The notes under the pieces are model-generated. The model was not told the origin of the DNA and ran no database searches. It saw only the letters and a program-made list of their open reading frames with translations. From the NCBI GenBank assembly GCA_030830145.1, contig JAURNO010000311.1, forward strand, positions 1 through 5,978: a stretch of 5,978 nt of DNA, read 5' to 3'. Position 1 is the stretch's first letter; the number at the start of each line of letters is the position of its first letter. Source of the stretch: Verrucomicrobiota bacterium (GTDB lineage: Bacteria; Verrucomicrobiota; Verrucomicrobiia; Opitutales; Seribacteraceae). Shown here piece after piece: positions 1 through 5,794 of the stretch. A program made the translations under genes and the position numbers.

Positions 1-303
1 AGGTGAAATCCCCGTAAAGATCGCCGAGCGCGAAGGGTTGCAGGCGGGAGCCGGACAATGGGCATTTTCGAACAGAACGCCGGAGGCGGCCAGACGGTCC
101 AAATTCGGAGTAAGGGCCTGCGGGTGACCGCCTAGGCAGCCAACCCAATCGTTCAGATCGTCGATTGCGATGAAAAGAATATTTGGCTTCGATCCGCCAA
201 AGACCTTATGGGCAGTGAAGCACAAGCAAAACAAGGCCAAGGCAGAGCTTAGAAAAACGGATCGATAGAAACCGGCTGAGAATGAAGTGATTTTTAGAAT
301 CAT
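1..303 (-). CDS. Secreted sulfatase, N-terminal part (runs off left edge)
   Basis: Type I sulfatase of the alkaline-phosphatase superfamily (iduronate-2-sulfatase / arylsulfatase-like), which hydrolyses sulfate esters, probably on glycans outside the cytoplasm. Reading leftwards from ATG at 303, 101 codons are present and the frame is open to the window edge. Residues 1 to ~36 form a likely Sec signal peptide: short basic stretch, then hydrophobic core [15 protein letters not shown]. Then come [14 protein letters not shown] (residues 40-53, with D48-D49 as metal ligands), a TPNLDRLA segment (65-72) and the catalytic motif C88-N-P-S-R92, whose cysteine would be converted to formylglycine by a maturase not seen here. 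The 60 residues after the signal peptide resemble PVC-group iduronate-2-sulfatase-like proteins. No good Shine-Dalgarno lies before this ATG; the only nearby in-frame alternative is TTG at 309. It is divergent from the flagellin. Substrate cannot be inferred. Family assignment is very secure. Confidence 0.93.
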   Translation of the reverse strand, partial: MILKITSFSAGFYRSVFLSSALALFCLCFTAHKVFGGSKPNILFIAIDDLNDWVGCLGGHPQALTPNLDRLAASGVLFENAHCPAPACNPSRSAIFTGISP

Positions 304-346
304 GAGCAAAGCAAAGAGAGCAAAAGATTTTTTTTCAATGGGTGAT

Positions 347-374
347 GAGGGCGGGTCAAGCCATTCCCGCCCTC
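347..374. promoter_or_regulatory. Perfect 9-bp inverted repeat in the divergent intergenic region
   Basis: GAGGGCGGG at 347-355 is the exact reverse complement of CCCGCCCTC at 366-374, with a 10-nt spacer (356-365). It sits between the sulfatase start (303) and the sigma-28 promoter of the flagellin (436). No T-run follows it on either strand: on the plus strand CAAATAG follows, and the run of eight T lies before it. It is therefore not a typical intrinsic terminator for any gene in view. It could be an operator for a dimeric regulator of the sulfatase, or a hairpin in the sulfatase 5' leader. The structure is certain, the role unknown. Confidence 0.5.
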
Positions 375-435
375 CAAATAGAATGAATAACCATGAAAAA
401 TGCAGCAGGTATGAGAGTTTTTATTAGTTTTCAGA

Positions 436-462
436 TAAAGTTTTCCTGATTTTTGCCGATTA
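436..462 (+). promoter_or_regulatory. Sigma-28 (FliA) flagellar promoter of the giant flagellin
   Basis: TAAAGTTT (436-443), an 11-nt spacer, then GCCGATTA (455-462). The enterobacterial FliA consensus is TAAAGTTT-N11-GCCGATAA, so 15 of 16 conserved bases match and the spacing is exact. Transcription should start about 6-8 nt past the -10 element, near 468-470, giving a leader of about 87 nt before the ATG at 557. It places the gene in the late flagellar class, made only after hook completion and FlgM export if the usual circuit exists here. It also shows that the ATG at 464 lies upstream of the expected transcription start. Confidence 0.9.
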
Positions 463-541
463 TATGAAACGGATTCTTTCGGAAATTTTTAATAATGAGA
501 ATTCTTGCCCAAATTTTAGTCTTACGGATAAACTTTCAAGT

Positions 542-556
542 GGAGAGAAGGAAAGC
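542..556 (+). promoter_or_regulatory. Shine-Dalgarno region fixing the flagellin start at 557
   Basis: The purine-rich stretch GGAGAGAAGGAAAGC lies directly before ATG 557. AAGGA (548-552) is 4 nt from the start codon and GGAG (542-545) is 11 nt away. The ATG at 464 has no such sequence, only the T-rich promoter spacer and the -10 box. A second in-frame ATG at 563 (the third codon) could also be used and would change little. Confidence 0.75.
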
Positions 557-3500
557 ATGAACATGCATTCCTTCTCGACTGCCCGTGAATCCATAAGCCA
601 CATGGAGACCACGGGGGCGAACCTTTCCAAGAGTTTGGGTCGCCTTTCCTCCGGATTGAAGCTAAAAATCGACGAAGATGCGGGCGGACTCGCCGTCTCG
701 TCCAAATTGGATTCGACCATCTCCCGTTCCGCAGCCATTGCCAAGAATCTCCAAAACGGACTCTCTTTCCTCGAATCTCAGGACGCCGCCCAAAGTCGTT
801 TGGGGGCGATCATCACGCGCATGACCGAACTCCGTCACAGGTACGACGACTTAACGCTCAATTCCGGAGACAAAAACAACCTGAACCGTGAATTCAAAGA
901 ATTAAAAGAGGAAATCAACTCCATCGCCCGGGGCAAGTTCAATGGAGTTAGCCTTTTTTCCAACCAAAGCGACACCCAAAGTAAACTCGTCGTCAATACG
1001 GCATCCGGCTCTCGGCCCACCTTGGGAGAAATTTCCAGGAACCTTTTCTTCAATTCCATTTTGGACACCAGTGCAACCGTGGGTCCGATCGGAGCAAACT
1101 TAACTGTTCAAGGAAGCAACGGATCCTTCCCCGACGCAACGCTAACACCCACCGGAGGAAGTACCCCAGACAGGCCCATTCAAGGTCAACAAGGCATAAC
1201 CCCTCAGGTAAACAACCTTCAGGCAAGCAACGGCACAACCGGTCCTTTCAACGTTACGGCTGCCCTCTCGGGCACACCCCCTTCTGCCTTTACAATCAGT
1301 GCAACTTTGGGTAATGCTCCTCAGGCTCTCTGGCAGGGAAACTTCAATAACATAACTTGGGGGTTTCACAGGCTATCCCCGGTTTTCGATAACAATGGAG
1401 ATATCATCGTCGGAACTATGAATGATGACGAATTGTATCGTCTCGACCCGAATGACGGACGAATCTTGACTACTTATGATATGGGTAGTGGTGGTAATTT
1501 GTCTTGGAAAAGTGCCGTGACCCTCGACACCGTTTACTCGGCCAATGGAAACGGAAACCAATTGTTCGCATTCGACAAAATCCTCGGCACCCAAAAATGG
1601 GCAAGGACTCTTAACAACAGAACTCAATGCCCTCCCTTCGTTCACTCGAACGGAAACATATACATTGCAACCGACACCCAAGGAGGGCAAAGCGGAAGGG
1701 TTTACGGCTTCAAGCCAAACGGCGACAATTTGTCAAATTTCCCAGTCACAACGAATGGCGCATTCCGAGGAGGCTTTGCCGAAGCACCGGATGGCACGCT
1801 TTATTTGACTAGTCTCAGAAATAACAACACCGACACCAACTTGATCTCGATCGACCCAACGAGTGGAACCGTGAATTGGACAAAGCCCAAGAGCCAAATT
1901 AATCAAATTTACCGAGCTCCTGCCGTTGCCGCAGACGGATCAGTCGTCATCAATTCCCTAAACGGCGTGACCCGCGCCTTCAATCCAAACGGCTCGACCA
2001 AATGGACCTACTCTCATCCTCCTGCCGCCGGACTTACGAGTGCTCCTGAAATCCGAGGGACGCCGACCATTGACACGGCGACCAATACGGTCTTCGTGGC
2101 TTCTCAAAACGGTATCGTTGCCCTCCGTGACAATGGAACCACGACCCCGCAAGTGCTTTGGGATTTCGCAACCGGCTTTGATGCGAACACCGTCACGCCC
2201 GCCTTTGACCCGAATCGAAACTTGGTTTATGTGGCAAACACCGCAACGGGGGAAATCATCGCCCTGGACGCATTCGGCGGAGGAAGCCCCAACGGGACCG
2301 AGCAATGGCGCTACAACACGGGTTCCGGCGTAATCGCTTCACCAGCTCTCGATGCCAACGGAAATGTTTACATTGGCAATATGAACGCCGAATTCATTGC
2401 CGTCTCAGTCTTCGACTATATCGAAAATCCGGCCGACACTCAAGGCATCGGGAGCGGGTATGATCCGTCTGAACCTCCGCCCGCAATCATCATTGAAGGG
2501 ACGGATCGCGGAAACCTGGCCGCTACCGCCACGGTCAACGATGGGACTTCGGGACCAACCGGAACCCTCAACCTCAGTTTCACAGGCAAAGCCTCCGGAA
2601 CCGGCAACCTTACTGTAACCGTCAAGAATATCGCAGGCACGCCACCCCCAATCGACCCGGTGGGGACCGGATACAGCCTAGCCGAAACACCTCCTTCCGC
2701 TAGAATCTTGGCCCCGGAAATCTCATCGTCATCCACTGCCTTGAGAACCAACCTCGTATCCTTGATGGATGGCAATAGCCCCGCCCCTGCGGGAGGTGGT
2801 CCCATCTTGGATTCATCGGGCAGCGGCAATCATGGGACCGTCGCCAACAACCAAGCGCCAAGTCAAGAGACCGCCAACAGACGCACGGGCACGGGGGCTT
2901 TCGACTTCGACGGAATCAATGACAAGATCACTCTGGGTGATCTTGACACCGCAATCGGAGGCCAAGACAAGTTGACCCTCTCGACATGGGTCTACCGCGA
3001 GGGAACCGGGGAACAAAGACTCCTTTGCAAATCGTCGAGCGCCAACGATTCGGACCATTTATTCAGCTTGGGTTTGATTGACGCGGGTGGAGGTCAAGCC
3101 AAACTTAGGATGCACTTGGGCACCAACAGCATGGTGGCCACCCCCATGGATGGATCCATTACCTTCCCTGACCAAGAATGGACGCACCTGGCCATGACCT
3201 ACGATGGAAATGAATTGAGATCCTATGTAAACGGAGAGCTCGACCCGAATGTTTTCTCAGTCAACGGCACCTTCAATTCGAGCACTGAGCAGGTTACCAT
3301 CGGAAACCTCAATACCACGGGCAACATGCATTTCGATGGAATGCTCGACGACGTCGCGATTTGGAATCGTACCCTTTCGGCAAGCGAAGTCGAAACTTTG
3401 GCCGGCCCAGGTAATTTAACCGCGACCACTTCGATCAACCCCGATGGCAGCCTCAAAGTCACTCCGGCAGGGAATCCGGCCACTGACGGCGCCTTTGCCG

Positions 3501-4672
3501 TCGAAGTCGAACCGGGTATTCTCCACTTGTCCAATCGTTCTGGTATCGGAAGTGGATACCTCTCAGGCGAAACCCCACCATCCTTTACCATCACTGGAGC
3601 GGACTCGGGACCGGTCACGACCGGCACCGCCACGATAAACTCAGACGGCACCCTGGATATTGATTTCTCTTCAATCACGCCCATCGGAACCGGACCACTG
3701 ACCCTCAATGTCGATCCGGGTTCCGTCCGAGCGCCTGAAACACTCTCGGGGGTCGGATCGGGTTACGTCCAAGGGGATCCTGTTCCGACCGTCTCCTTGG
3801 TGGGAGGGAACCAAGGTACCCTGAACGTTCCACCCTCCTCAGTCACCATCGAGTCAAACGGAACCCTGACTCTTTCCTTCACCGGGGCACCCACGGACAC
3901 GACCCCTTTGACCATGCAGGTATCCCGTGGAATTCCGCGATTAGGCAATCTGTCGGGTATCGGAAACGGTTATGCATTCGGAGAAACCCCAGCATTTACT
4001 CTCGTTGGGTCGGGTCCCAATGTTACGGGAAATGCAACCACCAACCTGGATGGCTCGCTCGAAGTCGATCTTTCTACGATCACGCCACCCGACTTCAGCG
4101 ACCTCACCCTCAAAATTGCGAACGGATTGGCTCAGGCTCCAGCCGATCTAAACGGTTTGGGAGCCAACCACACTCCTTCTTCTCCACCGAGCGCAACCAT
4201 TTCCGGACCGAATGTCGGAAGCCTGACCGCAACACCATCCGTGAATTCCGATGGAACCGTAAACGTTGCATTCAGCGGAACTCCCTCGGGAACAGGGCCT
4301 CTTAGTTTGCAAATTTCTGGAGGAAGCCCCGACGGCATAGTTTCCGACAAATACCTATTGGATATGGATGGGGATCTTTGGGATTACAGCGTGGCCGAAT
4401 TCGAAAATTTCTCCCAACTCATTTCCGATGCCCGGGCCCAGAACGGAGCGCAGCAGAATTCGCTCGGCACCTCCTGGGAGCTACTCTCCACGAACTTGAA
4501 TCAGTTGGAAAAAGCCAACGGAAGAATCAAGGATGCAGACTATGCGAAAGAAATGACCAACTTGGGAAAATCTCAGATTCTCAACCAATCCGCAGCCATG
4601 ACCTTGGGTCAACAAAACCGCATTACCTCCGAGGCCTTGCTCACCATTCAACGCTTGAAAAACAAGCTCTAG
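557..4672 (+). CDS. Giant flagellin with beta-propeller and LamG domain inserted between D0/D1 halves
   Basis: Flagellar filament subunit, exported unfolded by the flagellar type III system and polymerised at the filament tip. Numbering is from ATG 557 (1371 residues, roughly 140 kDa; ordinary flagellins are 270-550). Residues 1 to ~145 are N-terminal D0/D1: RLSSG at 29-33 (near 31 in classical flagellins), DEDAGGLAVS at 39-48, RMTEL at 88-92 and KFNGVSLF at 127-134. Residues ~1275-1371 are C-terminal D1/D0, with A-N-G-R-I-K-DADYAKE (1320-1331), QILNQSAAM (1340-1348) and a helical end. Between them lie an N/G/T/P-rich linker (~145-255), a probable eight-bladed PQQ-like propeller (~257-619), repeats from 630 to ~1265, and a LamG domain (~732-949). 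DMDGDLWD (1269-1276) may be a calcium loop. No HExxH is present, so it is not a flagellinolysin. Only two cysteines occur, at 358 and 824. It is monocistronic, driven by the sigma-28 promoter. The flagellin call rests on both ends agreeing; inner domain calls come from visible patterns. Confidence 0.93.
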   Translation: MNMHSFSTARESISHMETTGANLSKSLGRLSSGLKLKIDEDAGGLAVSSKLDSTISRSAAIAKNLQNGLSFLESQDAAQSRLGAIITRMTELRHRYDDLTLNSGDKNNLNREFKELKEEINSIARGKFNGVSLFSNQSDTQSKLVVNTASGSRPTLGEISRNLFFNSILDTSATVGPIGANLTVQGSNGSFPDATLTPTGGSTPDRPIQGQQGITPQVNNLQASNGTTGPFNVTAALSGTPPSAFTISATLGNAPQALWQGNFNNITWGFHRLSPVFDNNGDIIVGTMNDDELYRLDPNDGRILTTYDMGSGGNLSWKSAVTLDTVYSANGNGNQLFAFDKILGTQKWARTLNNRTQCPPFVHSNGNIYIATDTQGGQSGRVYGFKPNGDNLSNFPVTTNGAFRGGFAEAPDGTLYLTSLRNNNTDTNLISIDPTSGTVNWTKPKSQINQIYRAPAVAADGSVVINSLNGVTRAFNPNGSTKWTYSHPPAAGLTSAPEIRGTPTIDTATNTVFVASQNGIVALRDNGTTTPQVLWDFATGFDANTVTPAFDPNRNLVYVANTATGEIIALDAFGGGSPNGTEQWRYNTGSGVIASPALDANGNVYIGNMNAEFIAVSVFDYIENPADTQGIGSGYDPSEPPPAIIIEGTDRGNLAATATVNDGTSGPTGTLNLSFTGKASGTGNLTVTVKNIAGTPPPIDPVGTGYSLAETPPSARILAPEISSSSTALRTNLVSLMDGNSPAPAGGGPILDSSGSGNHGTVANNQAPSQETANRRTGTGAFDFDGINDKITLGDLDTAIGGQDKLTLSTWVYREGTGEQRLLCKSSSANDSDHLFSLGLIDAGGGQAKLRMHLGTNSMVATPMDGSITFPDQEWTHLAMTYDGNELRSYVNGELDPNVFSVNGTFNSSTEQVTIGNLNTTGNMHFDGMLDDVAIWNRTLSASEVETLAGPGNLTATTSINPDGSLKVTPAGNPATDGAFAVEVEPGILHLSNRSGIGSGYLSGETPPSFTITGADSGPVTTGTATINSDGTLDIDFSSITPIGTGPLTLNVDPGSVRAPETLSGVGSGYVQGDPVPTVSLVGGNQGTLNVPPSSVTIESNGTLTLSFTGAPTDTTPLTMQVSRGIPRLGNLSGIGNGYAFGETPAFTLVGSGPNVTGNATTNLDGSLEVDLSTITPPDFSDLTLKIANGLAQAPADLNGLGANHTPSSPPSATISGPNVGSLTATPSVNSDGTVNVAFSGTPSGTGPLSLQISGGSPDGIVSDKYLLDMDGDLWDYSVAEFENFSQLISDARAQNGAQQNSLGTSWELLSTNLNQLEKANGRIKDADYAKEMTNLGKSQILNQSAAMTLGQQNRITSEALLTIQRLKNKL
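1325..2413 (+). other. PQQ/BamB-like beta-propeller domain within the flagellin, probably eight blades
   Basis: Residues about 257-619 of the flagellin contain eight similar segments of 41-48 residues. Each begins with a strand such as SPVFDNNG, RAPAVAADG, GTPTIDT, VTPAFDPN or ASPALDANG, then a strand like GDIIVGT, GNIYIAT, NTVFVAS, NLVYVAN or GNVYIGN, then an L/F-A-x-D turn and a G-x-x-x-W strand such as GTQKWA, GTVNWT, TKWTY or EQWRY. Segments start near residues 274, 318, 359, 405, 453, 501, 546 and 594. The last lacks its final W strand, and ALWQGNF just before the first segment could supply it, as in the closure of circular propellers. This resembles PQQ-like repeats of quinoprotein dehydrogenases and BamB. 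A catalytic role is not indicated; binding is more likely. Confidence 0.82.
2444..4351 (+). repeat. Six ~70-residue protein repeats (GxGSGY...ETPP...DGTL) in the flagellin
   Basis: Units begin at flagellin residues 630 (GIGSGY), 701 (PVGTGY), 996 (GIGSGY), 1065 (GVGSGY), 1134 (GIGNGY) and 1200 (GLGANH). Most share the order G-x-G-x-G-Y, then G/A-E-T-P-P-S-F-T-I, then G-x-L/V-T-A-T, then I/V-N-x-D-G-T/S-L, then S/T-G-T-P-x-G-T-G-P-L-T-L-x-V. Intervals are 71, 69, 69 and 66 residues, except 295 between units 2 and 3, where a LamG domain is inserted. The pattern predicts small beta-sandwich or beta-roll modules stacked in series. Nucleotide identity between units is low, so the array is old, not a recent duplication. 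The last unit has lost the Tyr of its signature. Confidence 0.85.
2750..3403 (+). other. LamG / concanavalin A-like lectin domain (Laminin_G_3 type) inside the flagellin
   Basis: Flagellin residues about 732-949. Landmarks of Laminin_G_3 domains appear in order: L-x-D-S-S-G-S-G-N-H-G-T near 751-761, GAFDFDGINDKITLG (780-794), LTLSTWVYREG (807-817), EWTHLAMTYDGNELRSYVNGE (split as EWTHLAMTYDG 874-884 and SYVNG 889-893), QVTIGN (912-917), FDGMLDDVAIWNRTLSASE (split as FDGMLDD 926-932 and VAIWNRTLS 933-941). These match the usual jelly-roll order ending in D-D-V-x-I-(Y/W)-N-R-x-L-S-x-x-E. Family members commonly bind carbohydrate, often with calcium, but substrate and metal sites cannot be assigned by eye. 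It contains one cysteine, residue 824. Confidence 0.9.
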
Positions 4673-4699
4673 GAGCGAATAGGCACCCCACCCCTGTCT

Positions 4700-5533
4700 T
4701 CACTTAAGCCAAAAAGCTCCCTTCTTCTTTTGCTTCTTGGGACTGGCCGGCCCACCCAGGGAAATTGAATTTCCCTCGATTTCCGAAAGTAGTTTGCTTG
4801 CCAGTTCCTTTAGTTCCTTCACTTTTTCGGGGTGCTCGGAAGCCAAGTCCTTTTCTTCCCCGGGATCCTTGGACAGATCAATCAGCACGGGCCCCTTGTT
4901 CGTACCCGGGATCTCCTTGACCTTGTCGAGGTAGAGCTTCCAGTCACCCACCCGGATCGCTTGGGGCATCGCCCAACCATGCCAGTAAAGAAGGTTGCTC
5001 CGGGGATGAGTCTTGGCCTTGCCTTGCAAACTCGCCCAAAGGTTCAAACCATCCAATTTGGGCACGATTCCCGGACCCTCCTTCAACTTGATCCCGCAAG
5101 CGCTGGCGAAGGTAGGCAAAAGATCAATCGCAGTGGTTAGTTTACCAGTGACCTCCCCGGCGGGGATCAGGTCAGGGAAACGAATGATGCAGGGGACCCG
5201 CGTACCCCCTTCCAAAGCGCTCCATTTCAAGCCCCTGAAAGGCTCCCCACTCCCCCATTTCCTCTGCCCGGGCTCGGTCCCGTTGTCCGACATGAAGACC
5301 ACGATGGTGTTCTTTTCCAACTCTTCTTCCTCGAGTACTTTCAGCAAATCACCAATTCGTCCGTCCAGCTCCTCGACCACGTCCCCATAGTCGGCATTGG
5401 CCGATTTGCCCTTCCAATCGGGATGGGCCTGGGCGGGAAAATGAGGTGCGCTAAAAGGCAGGTACAGAAAGAAGGGATCCTTCTTGTTCGATTTGATGAA
5501 GCTGACCGCCTCCTTGCAGGCGTGGTTTTTCAT
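4700..5533 (-). pseudogene. Sulfatase, C-terminal part only (5' truncated)
   Basis: C-terminal ~275 residues of an arylsulfatase A-like sulfatase. Reading leftwards: EAVSFIKSNKKDPFFLY, then APHFPAQAHPDW with the conserved His, then VVEELDGRIG, then V-F-M-SDNG with the metal-binding Asp-Asn, then F-R-G-L-K-W-S-A-L-E-G-G-T-R-V-P with the conserved Lys, then a C-terminal subdomain (TAIDLLPT, IRVGDWKLY, DLSKDPGEEKDLA) ending in a lysine-rich tail before TGA at 4700-4702. The N-terminal ~200 residues, including the signal peptide, first Asp pair and C-x-P-S-R nucleophile, are absent. The frame stays open to an ATG at 5623, but those upstream codons are antisense to a UrtD tail and show no sulfatase features, so similarity stops near 5520. 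An ATG at 5533 is the closest plausible start. Without its nucleophile the product should be inactive. It converges on the flagellin, 27 bp from its stop. The body has no stop or frameshift, so the break may be recent or an assembly join. Confidence 0.8.
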
Positions 5534-5645
5534 GGACGAAAAAGCCTTCAAAAGAATCCAAATCCTCAAAAAGGTCTTGGCCGAGGGATCGATGGGCGAG
5601 ATGGAGAGAAACGAGGAAGTCATGGAAGCCTATCTTGGAAGATGA
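5532..5645 (+). pseudogene. urtD: C-terminal remnant of a urea ABC transporter ATPase (UrtD-like)
   Basis: The plus-strand frame ending at TGA 5643-5645 reads KVLAEGSMGEMERNEEV followed by MEAYLGR. This is the characteristic tail of UrtD-type ATPases (V-L-A-E-G-S-x-x-E-V-x-x-x-x-x-V-I-E-V-Y-L-G-R), one of two ATP-binding subunits of the urea/short-amide importer UrtABCDE. The recognisable part covers about 5571-5645; codons from ATG 5532 to 5570 are not clearly UrtD. Walker A, signature, Walker B and H-loop are all missing because the sequence to the left belongs to the opposite-strand sulfatase. The next gene encodes a UrtE-like protein, the usual partner downstream, which supports the identification. 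The tail is short, so LivG cannot be fully excluded. Confidence 0.65.
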
Positions 5646-5794
5646 GGAAGACAAAGAAATCAAAGGGTGCTCCCAAGAAACGTCTTGGAATCCCCGGGAA
5701 AGTATCTGCCCATCCCTACAAATCAGACAGGAAAAAGTTCTCATCGGGAAGAAAAGCTAAGCTTGGAACTTGCTCGGTTGTCTCTTCCGAGAGG

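Noticed and set aside
464..556. ATG at 464 as the flagellin start (1402-residue version)
   Set aside because: It directly follows the sigma-28 -10 box and so lies before the expected transcript start. It has no Shine-Dalgarno and shifts the conserved RLSSG motif to residue 60 instead of about 30.
2440..2829. Long minus-strand open frames opposite the flagellin (also 1373-1690, 1958-2305, 3223-3708)
   Set aside because: They run antisense to well-supported protein repeats and domains, show no domains or ribosome-binding sites, and are explained by codon use on the coding strand.
557..4672. Enzymatic flagellin of the flagellinolysin type
   Set aside because: No HExxH zinc-protease motif is present anywhere in the translated protein, and the inserted domains match propeller and LamG patterns.
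4665..4675. GCTC-TAG-GAGC mini-hairpin at the flagellin stop as a terminator
   Set aside because: The stem is only 4 bp with a 3-nt loop and no T-run follows. I see no convincing intrinsic terminator in the 27-bp gap between flagellin and sulfatase.
1..5533. The two sulfatase pieces as one gene split by insertion of the flagellin
   Set aside because: Both are on the minus strand, so a split gene would have its N-terminal half at the higher coordinate. Here the N-terminal piece is on the left and keeps its own start, and the two look like different subfamilies.
5451..5744. 97-codon minus-strand open frame opposite urtD/urtE
   Set aside because: It has no recognisable domain, lies antisense to the UrtD tail and in another frame from the sulfatase body, and does not restore the missing sulfatase N-terminus. 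It is a chance frame.
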